Source: an uncultured Verrucomicrobiota bacterium (GTDB taxonomy: Bacteria > Verrucomicrobiota > Kiritimatiellia > CAIQIC01 > Lenti-01). Taken from it: a stretch of DNA of 51,572 bases. The stretch lies in NCBI GenBank assembly GCA_938003985.1, contig CALKWZ010000025.1, positions 1 to 51,572 of the forward strand, given 5' to 3'. Below, piece after piece: positions 1 through 10,283 of the stretch. Position 1 is the stretch's first letter. Every line of letters starts with the position of its first letter. Below the pieces are notes generated by a model. It had not been told where the DNA came from, searched no databases, and saw nothing but the letters and a program-made list of their open reading frames with translations. The position numbers were made by a program, and so were the translations under genes.

Positions 1-51
1 TTTTACGTAGCACGTAAAAACTTTCCCGCGGTTTTACGTAGCACGTAAAAA
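1..51. repeat. Palindromic TACGTA repeat cluster A (2 copies)
   Basis: Two copies (1-19 and 32-50) of an AT-rich palindrome, TTTTACGTAGCACGTAAAA, separated by a short GC-rich spacer (actttcccgcgg). Flanking AAAG/CTTT bases extend the symmetry. The cluster lies beyond the 3' end of the leftward potD gene and is cut by the window edge. The same element recurs near 18.1 kb and 49.45 kb. Confidence 0.9.
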
Positions 52-122
52 CTTTGCGGACGGGAAAAACGACGCGGCCCGCCGGGGGCCGGCGGGCCGC
101 GCGGAACGTTTTCCGGAACCGG

Positions 123-1160
123 TTATTCGCCGGCCTTGATCTCGTCCCAGAGCTTCGTGTACTTGACGTTGTTCTCGCCGAGGTCGGCGAGGGTTTCGAG
201 CTTGGCGACGACGTCCGCGGGCGGGAACAGGATCGGATCCTGGCGGATTTCCTCGGAGAGCAGCTCGTAGCTGGGCCGGTTCGGGCAGAGGAAGTAGATG
301 AACTCGGTCAGCTCGGCGGCGGACTGCGGTTCGAGGATGAAGTTGATCATCTTGTGGGCCAGTTCGGGCTGCGGGGCGCCTTCCGGAATCACCATGTCGT
401 CGAAGTTGATCTGGGAGCCTTCCTCGGGCACCGCGATCTGGATGTCGTCGTTCTCGGCCTGGACGAGCATCAGGTCGCCGCTGTAGCCGTGGACGAGGAG
501 GAATTCGCCGGAAGCGAGGCCGTTCTTGTACTGCTCGTTCTCGAACTTGGCGAGGTTCTTCTTCCAGCGCAGGACGACTTCCTTGGCCTTGGCCAACTCC
601 CCGTCGTCGAGGGTGTTGAGGCTGTAGCCGAGGTACTTGAGGGCGACGCCGATCACTTCGCGGTGGTCGTTGAGCATCGTCATGCGGCCCTTGAGGTCTT
701 CGCGGTCGAGCATGCTCCAGGAGGGCTTGAAGTCCGGCACCTTGCTGCCGAGATAGCCCAGGCAGGTGATGGTGACCGTGTAGGGCACGCTGTGGTCCAT
801 GGCCTGGTCGAAGGCCAGTTTCATATAGTCGGGATCGATGTTCTTGCGGTTGGGGATCAGGTCCAGGTTCAGCTTCTGGAGCATGCCCTGGTCGTTCATG
901 ATCTTGGCCATGTAGCTGCTCGGGAACAGCAGGTCGTAGCCCGTCGCGCCGGCCTTGAGCTTGGCGTACATCTCCTCGTTGGAGGCGTAGGTGTCGACGA
1001 CGACCTTGCAGTTGTTCTCGCGCTCGAACTGCGCGACCAGCTCGGGCTTGATGTAGTCCGACCAGGTGTAGATGTGCAGCGTCGGTTTCTTCTCCGCGCA
1101 GCCGGCCAGGGCCGCGACCGCGGCGGCCAGCGCCAGCGCCGTCCAGATCTTCTTCGTCAT
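123..1160 (-). CDS. potD: Spermidine/putrescine ABC transporter, substrate-binding lipoprotein (PotD-like)
   Basis: Extracytoplasmic solute-binding protein of a polyamine ABC importer, 345 residues, close to the usual PotD size. Residues 1-21 form a lipoprotein signal: KK near the start, a hydrophobic stretch and the lipobox LAGC with Cys21. The mature part opens with LHIYTWSDYIKPELV, typical of the PotD/PotF family, followed by the two-lobed binding fold. A strong ribosome-binding site (AAGGAGGA) sits seven bases before the ATG. It is the last gene of potA-potB-potC-potD on the minus strand. The family assignment is firm; the exact ligand (putrescine, spermidine or another amine) cannot be read from the sequence. 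Confidence 0.93.
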   Translation of the reverse strand: MTKKIWTALALAAAVAALAGCAEKKPTLHIYTWSDYIKPELVAQFERENNCKVVVDTYASNEEMYAKLKAGATGYDLLFPSSYMAKIMNDQGMLQKLNLDLIPNRKNIDPDYMKLAFDQAMDHSVPYTVTITCLGYLGSKVPDFKPSWSMLDREDLKGRMTMLNDHREVIGVALKYLGYSLNTLDDGELAKAKEVVLRWKKNLAKFENEQYKNGLASGEFLLVHGYSGDLMLVQAENDDIQIAVPEEGSQINFDDMVIPEGAPQPELAHKMINFILEPQSAAELTEFIYFLCPNRPSYELLSEEIRQDPILFPPADVVAKLETLADLGENNVKYTKLWDEIKAGE

Positions 1161-1194
1161 CGTCCGTTCCTCCTTGGGGTGTTTTTCAATCGGC

Positions 1195-1977
1195 TCAGGC
1201 GGCCTGGCGGCCGCGGTTGGAAAGGTACTGGCTGGCGATCACGCACAGGAAGGTGATGGTCAGCAGGATGGTCGAGAGCGCGTTGATCAGCGGCGGCGCG
1301 CCGTACTTGATCATGCTGTAGATCTTGATCGGCAGCGTGGTGGAGCCGGGGCCGGCCACGAAGAAGGAGATGACGAAGTCGTCGATCGAGAGCGTGAAGG
1401 CCAGCAGGCCGCCGGCGAGGATGCCCGGCGCCAGCATGGGCAGCAGCACCTTCCAGACCGTGGTCCACCACCCCGCGCCGAGGTCCTGCGCGGCCTCGAT
1501 GATCGCGAAATCGAAGTCCTGCAGCCGCGCCAGCACCGTCATGGCGACGTAGGACAGGCAGAAGGTGACGTGCGCGACGGCGATCGTCGCCAAGCCCAGC
1601 TGCACCTTCAGCGCCACGAAAAAGAGCAGCATGCTCAGGCCCATGAGGATTTCCGGCAGGACCAGCGGGGTGTAGATGATGCTGTAGTGCAGCTTCTGGA
1701 GCTTGCTGCCCGCGAAGCGGTGCAGCGCGAACGCCGCCGAGGTGCCCAGCACCATCGAGATCAGCGTCGCCGCCCCCGCGATGACCAGCGTGTTGGTCAG
1801 CGCGTGCCAGATGCTCGGCTCGTTCATCAGGCGGATATACCACTTCAGCGAGGTGGATTCCCACGAACCGCCGAACCGCGAGGAATTGAAGGAATTCGCC
1901 ACCAGGATCACGATGGGGATATAGAAAAAGGCGATCACCGCCCAGGTGACGATCAGGGGGAAGCGGCTGGGTTTCAT
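1195..1977 (-). CDS. potC: Spermidine/putrescine ABC transporter permease (PotC-like)
   Basis: Inner-membrane permease subunit of the polyamine importer, 260 residues, standard PotC length. About six hydrophobic segments are visible. The cytoplasmic EAA loop that contacts the ATPase is present as EAAQDLGAGWWTTVWKVLLP in the C-terminal half, so this is a binding-protein-dependent transport permease. The ATG lies four bases after the potB stop, consistent with translational coupling. It should pair with PotB to form the membrane channel, served by PotA in the cytoplasm and PotD outside. The 34-base gap to potD carries only the potD ribosome-binding site. Confidence 0.93.
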   Translation of the reverse strand: MKPSRFPLIVTWAVIAFFYIPIVILVANSFNSSRFGGSWESTSLKWYIRLMNEPSIWHALTNTLVIAGAATLISMVLGTSAAFALHRFAGSKLQKLHYSIIYTPLVLPEILMGLSMLLFFVALKVQLGLATIAVAHVTFCLSYVAMTVLARLQDFDFAIIEAAQDLGAGWWTTVWKVLLPMLAPGILAGGLLAFTLSIDDFVISFFVAGPGSTTLPIKIYSMIKYGAPPLINALSTILLTITFLCVIASQYLSNRGRQAA

Positions 1978-1981
1978 GGCC

Positions 1982-2856
1982 TCAGACCCCCTCCTCGATC
2001 AGGGCGTCCTTGGGGCTTTCCTTCCGCCGCAGGGCGGTGATGGCCACCATCGGAATCAGCACCGCCACGGTCAGCAGGGCCGACAGGCCCGCGGCGTGCG
2101 GCAGGTTGCGGTCCACGAAGGTCCGCTGCGCGATCTTGTTGCCGATCATCTCGCTGGTGGGCCCGCCGACGATGTCGGGAATGACGTAGGAGCCCAGCGA
2201 GGGGATGAAGACCATCAGGAACGCGGTCAGCAGCCCCACGCGGATGCCCGGCAGGAAGATCTTGCGGAAGGCCAGGAACGACGTGGCGCCGAGGTCCTTC
2301 GCGGCTTCGATCAGGCGGAAGTCGAATTTTTCCGACGCGGCGTAGATCGGCAGGATCGCGAAGGGCAGCTCGGTGTAGACCATGACCAGCAGCACGGCGT
2401 AGGCGTTGTAGAGCAGCGAGGTCTCCGGCGCGATCAGGCCGAGGAACACCAGCGCGTGCTTGAGCGCGCCCTCCGGATGCAGCAGCACCTTCCAGGCGAA
2501 GATGCGCACCAGAAAGCTCGTCCAGAACGGCAGGATGACCAGCAGCAGCACCAGGCGGCGCCGCGCGGGGCTCACCCGGGCCATGTAGTAGCCCATCGGC
2601 GTCGCCAGCAGGATGCACAGCGCGGTCGCGGCCACGCTGAGCCAGATCGTCCGCCACACGATCGCCGGATAGTTCGGGTTGCCCAGCGTCCAGAACGTCT
2701 CCAGCGTCCAGCCCTCGCCGATGCCGCCGTAGGGCGTCGCCGGCTTGAACATGATCGCGAAGACCAGCACCGTCGGGATCAGGAACAGCAGCAGCAGCCA
2801 GACGAACGACGGCAGCGTGACCAGCCATTCGGAGAGTTTGCGGCGGTGCTCGGCCT

Positions 2857-2860
<4 letters not shown>
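1982..2860 (-). CDS. potB: Spermidine/putrescine ABC transporter permease (PotB-like)
   Basis: First permease subunit of the polyamine importer, 292 residues from the chosen ATG. The open frame extends far upstream, but that part is the antisense reading of other coding DNA. The ATG at 2860 overlaps the potA stop in an ATGA junction, the usual coupling in this operon. The protein begins with a short basic cytoplasmic segment, then a hydrophobic helix (FVWLLLLFLIPTVLVFAI). It carries the EAA loop EAAKDLGATSFLAFRKIFLP. Several further membrane segments are evident. Partner of PotC. Confidence 0.92.
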
Positions 2861-4119
<1,259 letters not shown>

Positions 4120-4182
4120 CGTTTTCCGCGTCCTCCGTTCCGGACGCCGGAACCGACCGTTCCCGCCGCCAGAATGGTTCGC

Positions 4183-4210
4183 ATTATGAAACAGCCGCCC
4201 TCCATTTCAA
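4183..4210 (-). promoter_or_regulatory. Predicted sigma-70-type promoter of potABCD
   Basis: On the minus strand TTGAAA (4205-4210) is followed after 16 bases by CATAAT (4183-4188). Initiation would fall near 4177, leaving a leader of about 58 bases before potA. This is a prediction by eye. Confidence 0.5.
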
Positions 4211-4237
4211 TCAAAACTTTCGCGGCGCGCGCGGCGT

Positions 4238-4266
4238 TTGACGTGAACCCCCGGTTGCGCGATATT
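4238..4266 (+). promoter_or_regulatory. Predicted sigma-70-type promoter of the 4325 gene cluster
   Basis: TTGACG (4238-4243), a 17-base spacer and GATATT (4261-4266), pointing away from the potABCD promoter. It would start transcripts near 4273, about 50 bases before the first gene of the rightward glycosyltransferase cluster. Confidence 0.5.
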
Positions 4267-4324
4267 GTCCGCGCAGGTCCCGTCCCGCGCCGTGCCGGTC
4301 CGGGGCCCGCACGGAGTCCCGCAC

Positions 4325-5395
4325 ATGAGAACAACGACGTCGTGGCTGGTCGCCCTGCTGATCCTCGCCGGGAGCCCGCCGGCCCTCCGGGCGGCGGCGG
4401 CGCCCCTGTTTGCCCCGGAACCGCCCGAACCGGCCGCCGCCGCGCTGGTGGAGGCCTATCTGCCCCTGCTGGCGTCCGGCCAGCTCGAACTGGCGCTCCA
4501 GCTGGTCGATCTGCGCGGCCTGCGGCAATACCTGCTCGACCGGCGCCTGAACGACCTGCGGGCGAAGAATCCGGAGCTGACCGAAGCGGAACTCCAGGAC
4601 ATTTCCGCCCAGTTGCAGGTCAACGAGCTCAATCCCGCCCGGCTGCAGGCCATCCAGCTGGACACGCTCCGGGACGCCGACTACGCCGGCCTGGCGCTGG
4701 ACGTCGTCGGCTACGCCCCGGCCCCCGAAGGCGCCGGCTACCTCGTCAGCGTCGTCGGCCGCGCGGCCGACGGCCGGGAGAAGCCCATCCTGCTCGGCGT
4801 GAAGAAACTGGGCGAGGACTGGCTCGTCGCCCCCGAAATCGTGGAAGAACTGGGCCGCCGTTCCGTCGTCGCGGCCGCCCAGCCCGTGCCGCCGCCGGCG
4901 CCCGTGGCCGCCGCCGTGGACGCCTTCTGGCAGCGGTGGCAGACCGGCGAGCTCGACGAAGCCTATGCCCTGCACGCCGCCGAATACCGCCAGGCCGTGC
5001 CGCTGCTGGCCTTCCTGCAGCAGGCGCAGGAATTGATCGCCGACATCGGCGCGCCCGCGGCCTGGAAAATCGTCCAGTGCCGCCCCGTCGCGGCGGGCAC
5101 CCTCGGACTCGGCGTCGACGTCCAAGGCCCGAACGGCGCGCGGCCCACCATCATGGTTTTCCGCAAGCAGGGCGAATCGTGGCTGCTGATCAACAGCCAA
5201 ACCCGCAAGCCGACGGCGGCCCATGCGTCCCCGGCCGGCCCCGCGGCGCCGGCCGCCAGCCCTTTCCGAACCGACCTGAAGCCCGACCTGACGCCCGTCC
5301 TGCCCGTCGCGGAGCCGGCCCCGGCTCCGGCCCCGGCCGCCGCGCGCCCCGCCCCCGCCCAACCCGACGCCCCCATCGGACCCGACGCCCCATGA
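4325..5395 (+). CDS. Exported hypothetical protein with two NTF2/DUF4019-like segments
   Basis: Protein of 356 residues with an N-terminal signal sequence (MRTTTSWLVALLILAGS then an Ala-rich cleavage region). The body shows two related segments, near residues 35-180 and 190-300. Each looks like a small alpha/beta NTF2-like fold; the second (DAFWQRWQTGELDEAY then a strand-rich part ending SWLLINSQ) resembles DUF4019-type domains. The C-terminus is Pro/Ala-rich and low complexity. An in-frame upstream ATG at 4265 is less likely because it precedes the signal peptide and the predicted start of transcription. The stop overlaps the next start by ATGA. Function unknown; export to the periplasm is inferred. 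Confidence 0.75.
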   Translation: MRTTTSWLVALLILAGSPPALRAAAAPLFAPEPPEPAAAALVEAYLPLLASGQLELALQLVDLRGLRQYLLDRRLNDLRAKNPELTEAELQDISAQLQVNELNPARLQAIQLDTLRDADYAGLALDVVGYAPAPEGAGYLVSVVGRAADGREKPILLGVKKLGEDWLVAPEIVEELGRRSVVAAAQPVPPPAPVAAAVDAFWQRWQTGELDEAYALHAAEYRQAVPLLAFLQQAQELIADIGAPAAWKIVQCRPVAAGTLGLGVDVQGPNGARPTIMVFRKQGESWLLINSQTRKPTAAHASPAGPAAPAASPFRTDLKPDLTPVLPVAEPAPAPAPAAARPAPAQPDAPIGPDAP

Positions 5396-6897
5396 ACGAC
5401 GCCCCGACCGCCGATTCCGTCCGCCCCCCGTTTTCCGCCCACGGCAAGCGGCTGGGCGTGTTCGTCATTTCCTACAACGCCGAAAAACTCATCCAGGACA
5501 CCTTGCGGCGCATTCCCGACGACGTCTGGCGCGAGGTGGAAGTCGTCTACGTCGTGGACGACTGCAGCATGGACGAAACCACCCGCCAGGCGCTGGACTA
5601 CCCCGATCCCTACGGCAAGCTGAAGGTTTTCCGCAATCGCACCAACCGCCGCTACGGCGGCAACCAGAAGTTCGGCTACCAGTACGCCGTCGACCGCGGC
5701 CTGGACGCCGTCGTCATGCTCCACGGCGACGGCCAATACGCGCCGGAAATGCTGCCGGACCTCTTCGGCCCGCTGGTGGCCGGCGAGGCCGAAGTCGTCT
5801 TCGGTTCGCGCATGATCCACCGCCGCGACGCGCTCAAGGGCGGCATGCCGAAGTACAAGTTCGTCGCCAACATCTTCCTGACCTGGGCGGAAAACCTGCT
5901 CAGCGGCCTGCGCCTGTCCGAATTCCATTCCGGCTACCGGGCCTATGCCACTTCCTTCCTGCGGCGCGTGCCGCTGTGGGACAACAGCGACGAATGGCAT
6001 TTCGACACCCACATCCTCTTCCAGGCCAAGCAGGCCGACGCCGCGATCCGCGAAATCCCCATTCCCACCCGCTACGGCGACGAAGTCTGCCACGTCAACG
6101 GCGTGTCCTACGGCCTCAATTGCCTCCGCAGCGCCCTGCTCTACCGCCTGCACCGCTGGGGCCTCGTCCGCCTGAACCGCTACGACATCGCGCCGCGCGC
6201 CCTGGTCGAGGCCCGCAAACTCGACGATCCCTATTCCTCGCACTCCATCGTCCTGCGCCGCCTGCGGCAGATGAAGCTCGACGGCGTCCAGGCGCTCGAC
6301 CTCGGTTTCGGTTGCGCCGCCATCGCCGCCGCGCTCCGGCAGGACGGCGTCGTGCTCGACGGCATCGACCGCGATCCGCGGGCCATCGCCGAGTCCGGCG
6401 CCCTGTTCCGACGGGCGTTCCAGAGCGACCTCAACCGGCTCGACGACATCCCCCTCGACGGCAAATACGACATCATTCTTGCGGCCGACATCCTGCAATT
6501 CCTGGTCGATCCGGCCGATTTCCTGTCCCGGCTGAAGAAGTATCTGGTCAAGGGCGGCCTGCTGGCGGTGGCGCTGCCCAACGTGGTGAACGTGCAGACG
6601 CGCCTGCGCGTGCTGTTCGGGCAATTCCCGCTGCACCACCGCGGCATCCTGGAAGAACAGGCCCTGCACTTCTACACGCTGGAGAGCATGCGCCGGCTGC
6701 TGGTCCGCGCCGGCTGGCAGGTGGAATCCGCCGACGTCACCTCCCTGCCCTTGACGCTGGTCTTCCCCTTCCTGCGCCGCCGGCGCTGGCGCCTGCCGCT
6801 GTGGCTCTGCCGCGGCGTCACCCTGCTCTTCAAAGGCCTGTTCGCCTACCAAGGCATCCTGTTCTGCAAGAATCCGAACGAAGCCGACCTGCTGTGA
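5392..6897 (+). CDS. Bifunctional GT2 glycosyltransferase / SAM-dependent methyltransferase
   Basis: Fusion of 501 residues. Residues about 20-250 are a family 2 glycosyltransferase of the dolichyl-phosphate sugar synthase type: VISYNAEK opens the fold, VDDCSMDE (near 55-62) and HGDGQYAPEM (near 111-120) supply the nucleotide-sugar and metal sites. Residues about 290-450 are a class I methyltransferase: motif I LDLGFGCAA near 302, an acidic GIDRD after the second strand, and ADILQFLVDPADFLSRLKKY as in MetW/UbiG-like enzymes. The start at 5392 is set by the ATGA overlap; the longer open frame upstream is an artefact. It ends in a GTGA overlap with the membrane protein, implying joint work on a lipid-linked or surface glycan. 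Substrates unknown. Confidence 0.87.
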   Translation: MNDAPTADSVRPPFSAHGKRLGVFVISYNAEKLIQDTLRRIPDDVWREVEVVYVVDDCSMDETTRQALDYPDPYGKLKVFRNRTNRRYGGNQKFGYQYAVDRGLDAVVMLHGDGQYAPEMLPDLFGPLVAGEAEVVFGSRMIHRRDALKGGMPKYKFVANIFLTWAENLLSGLRLSEFHSGYRAYATSFLRRVPLWDNSDEWHFDTHILFQAKQADAAIREIPIPTRYGDEVCHVNGVSYGLNCLRSALLYRLHRWGLVRLNRYDIAPRALVEARKLDDPYSSHSIVLRRLRQMKLDGVQALDLGFGCAAIAAALRQDGVVLDGIDRDPRAIAESGALFRRAFQSDLNRLDDIPLDGKYDIILAADILQFLVDPADFLSRLKKYLVKGGLLAVALPNVVNVQTRLRVLFGQFPLHHRGILEEQALHFYTLESMRRLLVRAGWQVESADVTSLPLTLVFPFLRRRRWRLPLWLCRGVTLLFKGLFAYQGILFCKNPNEADLL

Positions 6898-9638
6898 ACG
6901 CCTCCATCCAGGCCCGGGCCGACCTGCCCCGGGTGCCCTACCGCCAAGCGCCGCTGGTCCTGCTGCTGCTGGCCGTCGCCATCCTCGCGATCACCTGGCC
7001 CTGGGCGGCGAATTTCGCGACGGCCACGTTCGACCACTGGGATCCGCCGTTCCACGCCTGGAAGCTCGAACTCGTCGCCCGTTCCCTCCTCGCCGGCCAC
7101 CTGTTGCCGCCCGCCGGCAACACCAACGTGTATTATCCGCATCCGGGCACGCTCTACTTCGAGGCGCTGCATTGGCCCCAGGCCGTGGTGGCGGCCGCCC
7201 TCTTCGGCCTGACGAATTTCAACTCCCTGCTCGTCTACCACCTCGTCCTCGTCTTCTTCTGGGCGCTGTCGGGCCTGTGCTTCTGGATGCTGCTGCACGC
7301 GCTGGGCGCGACCCGGAGCGCCGCCTGGCTCGGGGCCTTCCTGTTCGTCCTGATGCCCTACCGCATCAGCTACGCGGTCGAATTCAACATGCAGCTCTGC
7401 TTCGGCCTGCCGCTGTTCTTTTTCTTCATGGTCCGCTATTTCCAGCGCCCGTCCATCCGCTACGCCTGCGGCATGGCCGTGGCCTGGTGGCTGCAGGCCT
7501 CCAGCGAGCTCTACCAAGCCGTGTTCCTCCTCCTGATCCTGCCCTTCCCCGCCGTGGCCCTCCTCGCCGCCCGGTGGCGCCTGCTCGGCGACGTCCGCCG
7601 CTTCTGGCTGCCCGCGCTCTGCGCCGCGGCGCTGGGCGGCACGCTCACCACCGTCCTCCTGGGGCCCTATCTCACCCTGCTCAACATGCACGCGGTCAAC
7701 CGCAACTTGCTGGAGATCGCCACCCACGTCCTCGAGCCGTTCTCCTACCTGCGCCCCGGCGGCCGCTTCCATTTGCTGGCGCCCTTCGACGCCCGCCAAG
7801 ACGAAATGGTGGTCTATCCCACGCTCGCCCTGATCCTGCTGGCGGCCACGCACCTCGTCCTCGACGCCCGCCGGCTGGCCGCCGTCGCCGTGCCGCGCTG
7901 GGTGACGGCGCTGCGCCTCGTCCGCTGGACGGCCTTGATCGGTTTCGCCGGCTTGAGTTTCTTCATCTACTATTCGGGCCGCGGCGAGCGCTTGCAGACC
8001 CTGTATGCGGCGCTGCCCGTCGTTGCCTCCGCGTTCGCCTTGCTCGTCCTGTTCCATCCCACCGCCCGCGACGCCTCCGCGCTGTTCGTCACCGGCCTCT
8101 TCGCCGGCGCCGTCTTCGCCTTCTTCATGAGCCTGGGACCGCTGCTGCTCGTCCGCCACGCCGACTTCAGCGCCCCCAATCCGATCTACGTCTGGCTCTA
8201 CACCCACCTGAAAATGCTGCAGGGGTTCCGCGTGGTTTCCCGCTTCAGCATCTACGTGCTGATCTACATGGTGATCGCCTCCGCGCTGGCCTGGAGCTGG
8301 ATCGAGCGGCGCTGGCTCGCGCGGCCCGCCTGGCGTTGGCTGTGGCTGGCGCCCCTGCTGCTCGCGGCCGTCGAATGCCTGCCCCGCGGCCCGCTGCGCT
8401 TCAGCGCGCTGGAGGTGCCCTACGCGACCCCCGTGCTGGATTTCCTCGACCGGCGGGAACGCCCCTACGTGCTCGCCGTCGTGCCCATGGGCCAGCGCAG
8501 CTACGACTCGCGCCACATGCTGCAGATCGGCCGCACCGATCGCCTCGGCGTCTACGCCTGGGGCGGCGCCTACCCCCTCTATACCCGCCAGGTCCGCGAC
8601 GCGTTCGACTCCGTCGCTCCCCAGGCCGCCGAGGCCGCCCGCCTGCTGCGCCAGCTCTGGCCCGAATGTCTCCTCCTCGAAGACAAGCCCTTCGCCCGCG
8701 ATCGCAGACCCGCCTTGATGTCCCGACCCGACCTCAAGCGCTGGCACCCGCACGACTATGCCGATTTCATGTCCGCCGAAACCGAAGTGATCGCCGAAGA
8801 CGACCGCTTCGTCCTCATGCGCCTGAAGAGTCCGGCCGAGCCCCTCCCGGAATACGTCAAGCTCGTGCGCCGCGATCTCCTGGCCGCCCACCCGCACCTG
8901 ACCTTCCGCGCCCACGTCCCGCCCGGCGCGCCGCCCGCCGTCCTCTGGCTCGACGTCAACGGCTATCCGGCCGGCCACTGGACGATCACGGACAATCCGC
9001 AGGATCTCCGCCTGGCCGTGCCCGCCGCCTACTTCATCGATCTCCTGCCCAACCGCCTCCGCTTCCATGCCGCGGGCGACGCCCCGTTCATCCTCGCCGA
9101 CTTCAACCTGGCCGCGCCCGGCCCCGATCTGCCGCCCCCCGCCGACTCCACCGTCCATTCCGCCGATCTGCCGTGGCTCGGCCACATCGAGAAAGTGCCC
9201 GACACGGCCGTGCCGCTGGAGATCCGCTACCGGAACGGATTCAAACTCCTGGCCTGCGAGCCGCTGCAAACGGTCGCCGCGCCCGGCGGAACGATCCGCT
9301 TGCGCTACTACGTGCATGCCCCCCGGGATCTGCAGATCGCCGCCAACACGACCGTCCGGACCCGCCTGCGCGCCCCCGACGGCCAATGGATCGAAGAAGG
9401 CATTTCCCTCGCCGACACCGGCGATCTGCAGGACCTCCGCTGCCAGCTCCAACCCGGCATCTTCGACTTGGAACAGGTCCTGGCGATTCCCGAACGCCTG
9501 CCGCCCGGCGACTACGAATTGACGGTGCTGCTGCGCAACCACCGCGAGAAACGCCTAACCGGCGTCCAGAACGGCGAGCGCGCCAAACTGTTCCCCGTCC
9601 CGATCCCGATCCGGATTCAGGCGCCCGCCGCGCCGTGA
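6894..9638 (+). CDS. Large polytopic membrane protein, GT-C glycosyltransferase-like
   Basis: 914 residues from a GTG start that overlaps the preceding stop (GTGA). The first half contains about ten to twelve hydrophobic segments. After the first helix comes an acidic loop (FDHWDPPFHAWK, residues 47-58), the position where GT-C enzymes such as ArnT/PMT/RgtA-type transferases carry catalytic acidic residues. The second half, from about residue 500, is soluble and probably extracytoplasmic, ending in beta-rich sequence. The likely role is transfer of a lipid-linked sugar made by the upstream GT2, but the acceptor is unknown. Its 3' end overlaps the convergent maf gene by 22 bases. Confidence 0.8.
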   Translation: MNASIQARADLPRVPYRQAPLVLLLLAVAILAITWPWAANFATATFDHWDPPFHAWKLELVARSLLAGHLLPPAGNTNVYYPHPGTLYFEALHWPQAVVAAALFGLTNFNSLLVYHLVLVFFWALSGLCFWMLLHALGATRSAAWLGAFLFVLMPYRISYAVEFNMQLCFGLPLFFFFMVRYFQRPSIRYACGMAVAWWLQASSELYQAVFLLLILPFPAVALLAARWRLLGDVRRFWLPALCAAALGGTLTTVLLGPYLTLLNMHAVNRNLLEIATHVLEPFSYLRPGGRFHLLAPFDARQDEMVVYPTLALILLAATHLVLDARRLAAVAVPRWVTALRLVRWTALIGFAGLSFFIYYSGRGERLQTLYAALPVVASAFALLVLFHPTARDASALFVTGLFAGAVFAFFMSLGPLLLVRHADFSAPNPIYVWLYTHLKMLQGFRVVSRFSIYVLIYMVIASALAWSWIERRWLARPAWRWLWLAPLLLAAVECLPRGPLRFSALEVPYATPVLDFLDRRERPYVLAVVPMGQRSYDSRHMLQIGRTDRLGVYAWGGAYPLYTRQVRDAFDSVAPQAAEAARLLRQLWPECLLLEDKPFARDRRPALMSRPDLKRWHPHDYADFMSAETEVIAEDDRFVLMRLKSPAEPLPEYVKLVRRDLLAAHPHLTFRAHVPPGAPPAVLWLDVNGYPAGHWTITDNPQDLRLAVPAAYFIDLLPNRLRFHAAGDAPFILADFNLAAPGPDLPPPADSTVHSADLPWLGHIEKVPDTAVPLEIRYRNGFKLLACEPLQTVAAPGGTIRLRYYVHAPRDLQIAANTTVRTRLRAPDGQWIEEGISLADTGDLQDLRCQLQPGIFDLEQVLAIPERLPPGDYELTVLLRNHREKRLTGVQNGERAKLFPVPIPIRIQAPAAP

Positions 9639-10249
9639 AACGTCGGCTCGACGCCGAATTCGGCCGCGAGGATTTCCACCAGCTCCGTCAGCGGCAGCCC
9701 CACCACGTTGGTGTAGGAGCCGCGGATCTGCCGGATCATGTAGGCCGCCCGCCCCTGGATCGCGTAGGCCCCCGCCTTGTCCATCGGCTCGCCGCTGCGG
9801 ATATAGGCGTCGATCTCCGCGTCCGCCAGCTCCTTGAATTCCACGTCCGTGGAAACGGCCTGCGCGCGCACGGCCGGCGCGCCCGCGCGGTCCGGACCCC
9901 GCACGCAGAAGCCCGTGACGACCTGGTGCACCTGCCCGCTCAGGGAGCGCAGCATCTCGTGCGCGTCGCTTTCGGACCGGGGCTTTTCCATGATCCGCCC
10001 GCGCAGCACCACGACCGTGTCCGCCGCGATCACCACCGCGCCCGGCGCCGTGCGCCCGGCCACGTCCGCGGATTTCTCCTGCGCGTTGCGCAGGACGTAG
10101 TCCGTCGGCGTTTCCCCGGGGCGCGCCTTTTCTTCCGTGGCCGGCGTCACCACCTCGAAATGGTAGCCCAATTGATGCAGGAATCCGCGCCGGCGGGGGC
10201 TGGCGCTCGCCAACACCACGGGCCGGGCTTCGCTGTTCGTCGCTTCCAT
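9617..10249 (-). CDS. maf: Maf-family nucleoside triphosphate pyrophosphatase
   Basis: House-cleaning pyrophosphatase that hydrolyses dTTP/UTP or modified nucleotides to monophosphates, 210 residues, standard length. The N-terminal signature LASASPRRR is at residues 13-21, followed by the conserved AADTVV motif with the catalytic acidic residue, then a MEKPRS stretch. Cytoplasmic. It is last in the leftward run nifU-nifS-maf, 34 bases after nifS. Which Maf subtype is meant is uncertain. The stop overlaps the end of the opposite-strand membrane protein. Confidence 0.92.
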   Translation of the reverse strand: MEATNSEARPVVLASASPRRRGFLHQLGYHFEVVTPATEEKARPGETPTDYVLRNAQEKSADVAGRTAPGAVVIAADTVVVLRGRIMEKPRSESDAHEMLRSLSGQVHQVVTGFCVRGPDRAGAPAVRAQAVSTDVEFKELADAEIDAYIRSGEPMDKAGAYAIQGRAAYMIRQIRGSYTNVVGLPLTELVEILAAEFGVEPTFHGAAGA

Positions 10250-10283
10250 GAAAGATCTCCCCGTTTCCGGCGCGGCGGCCGCT

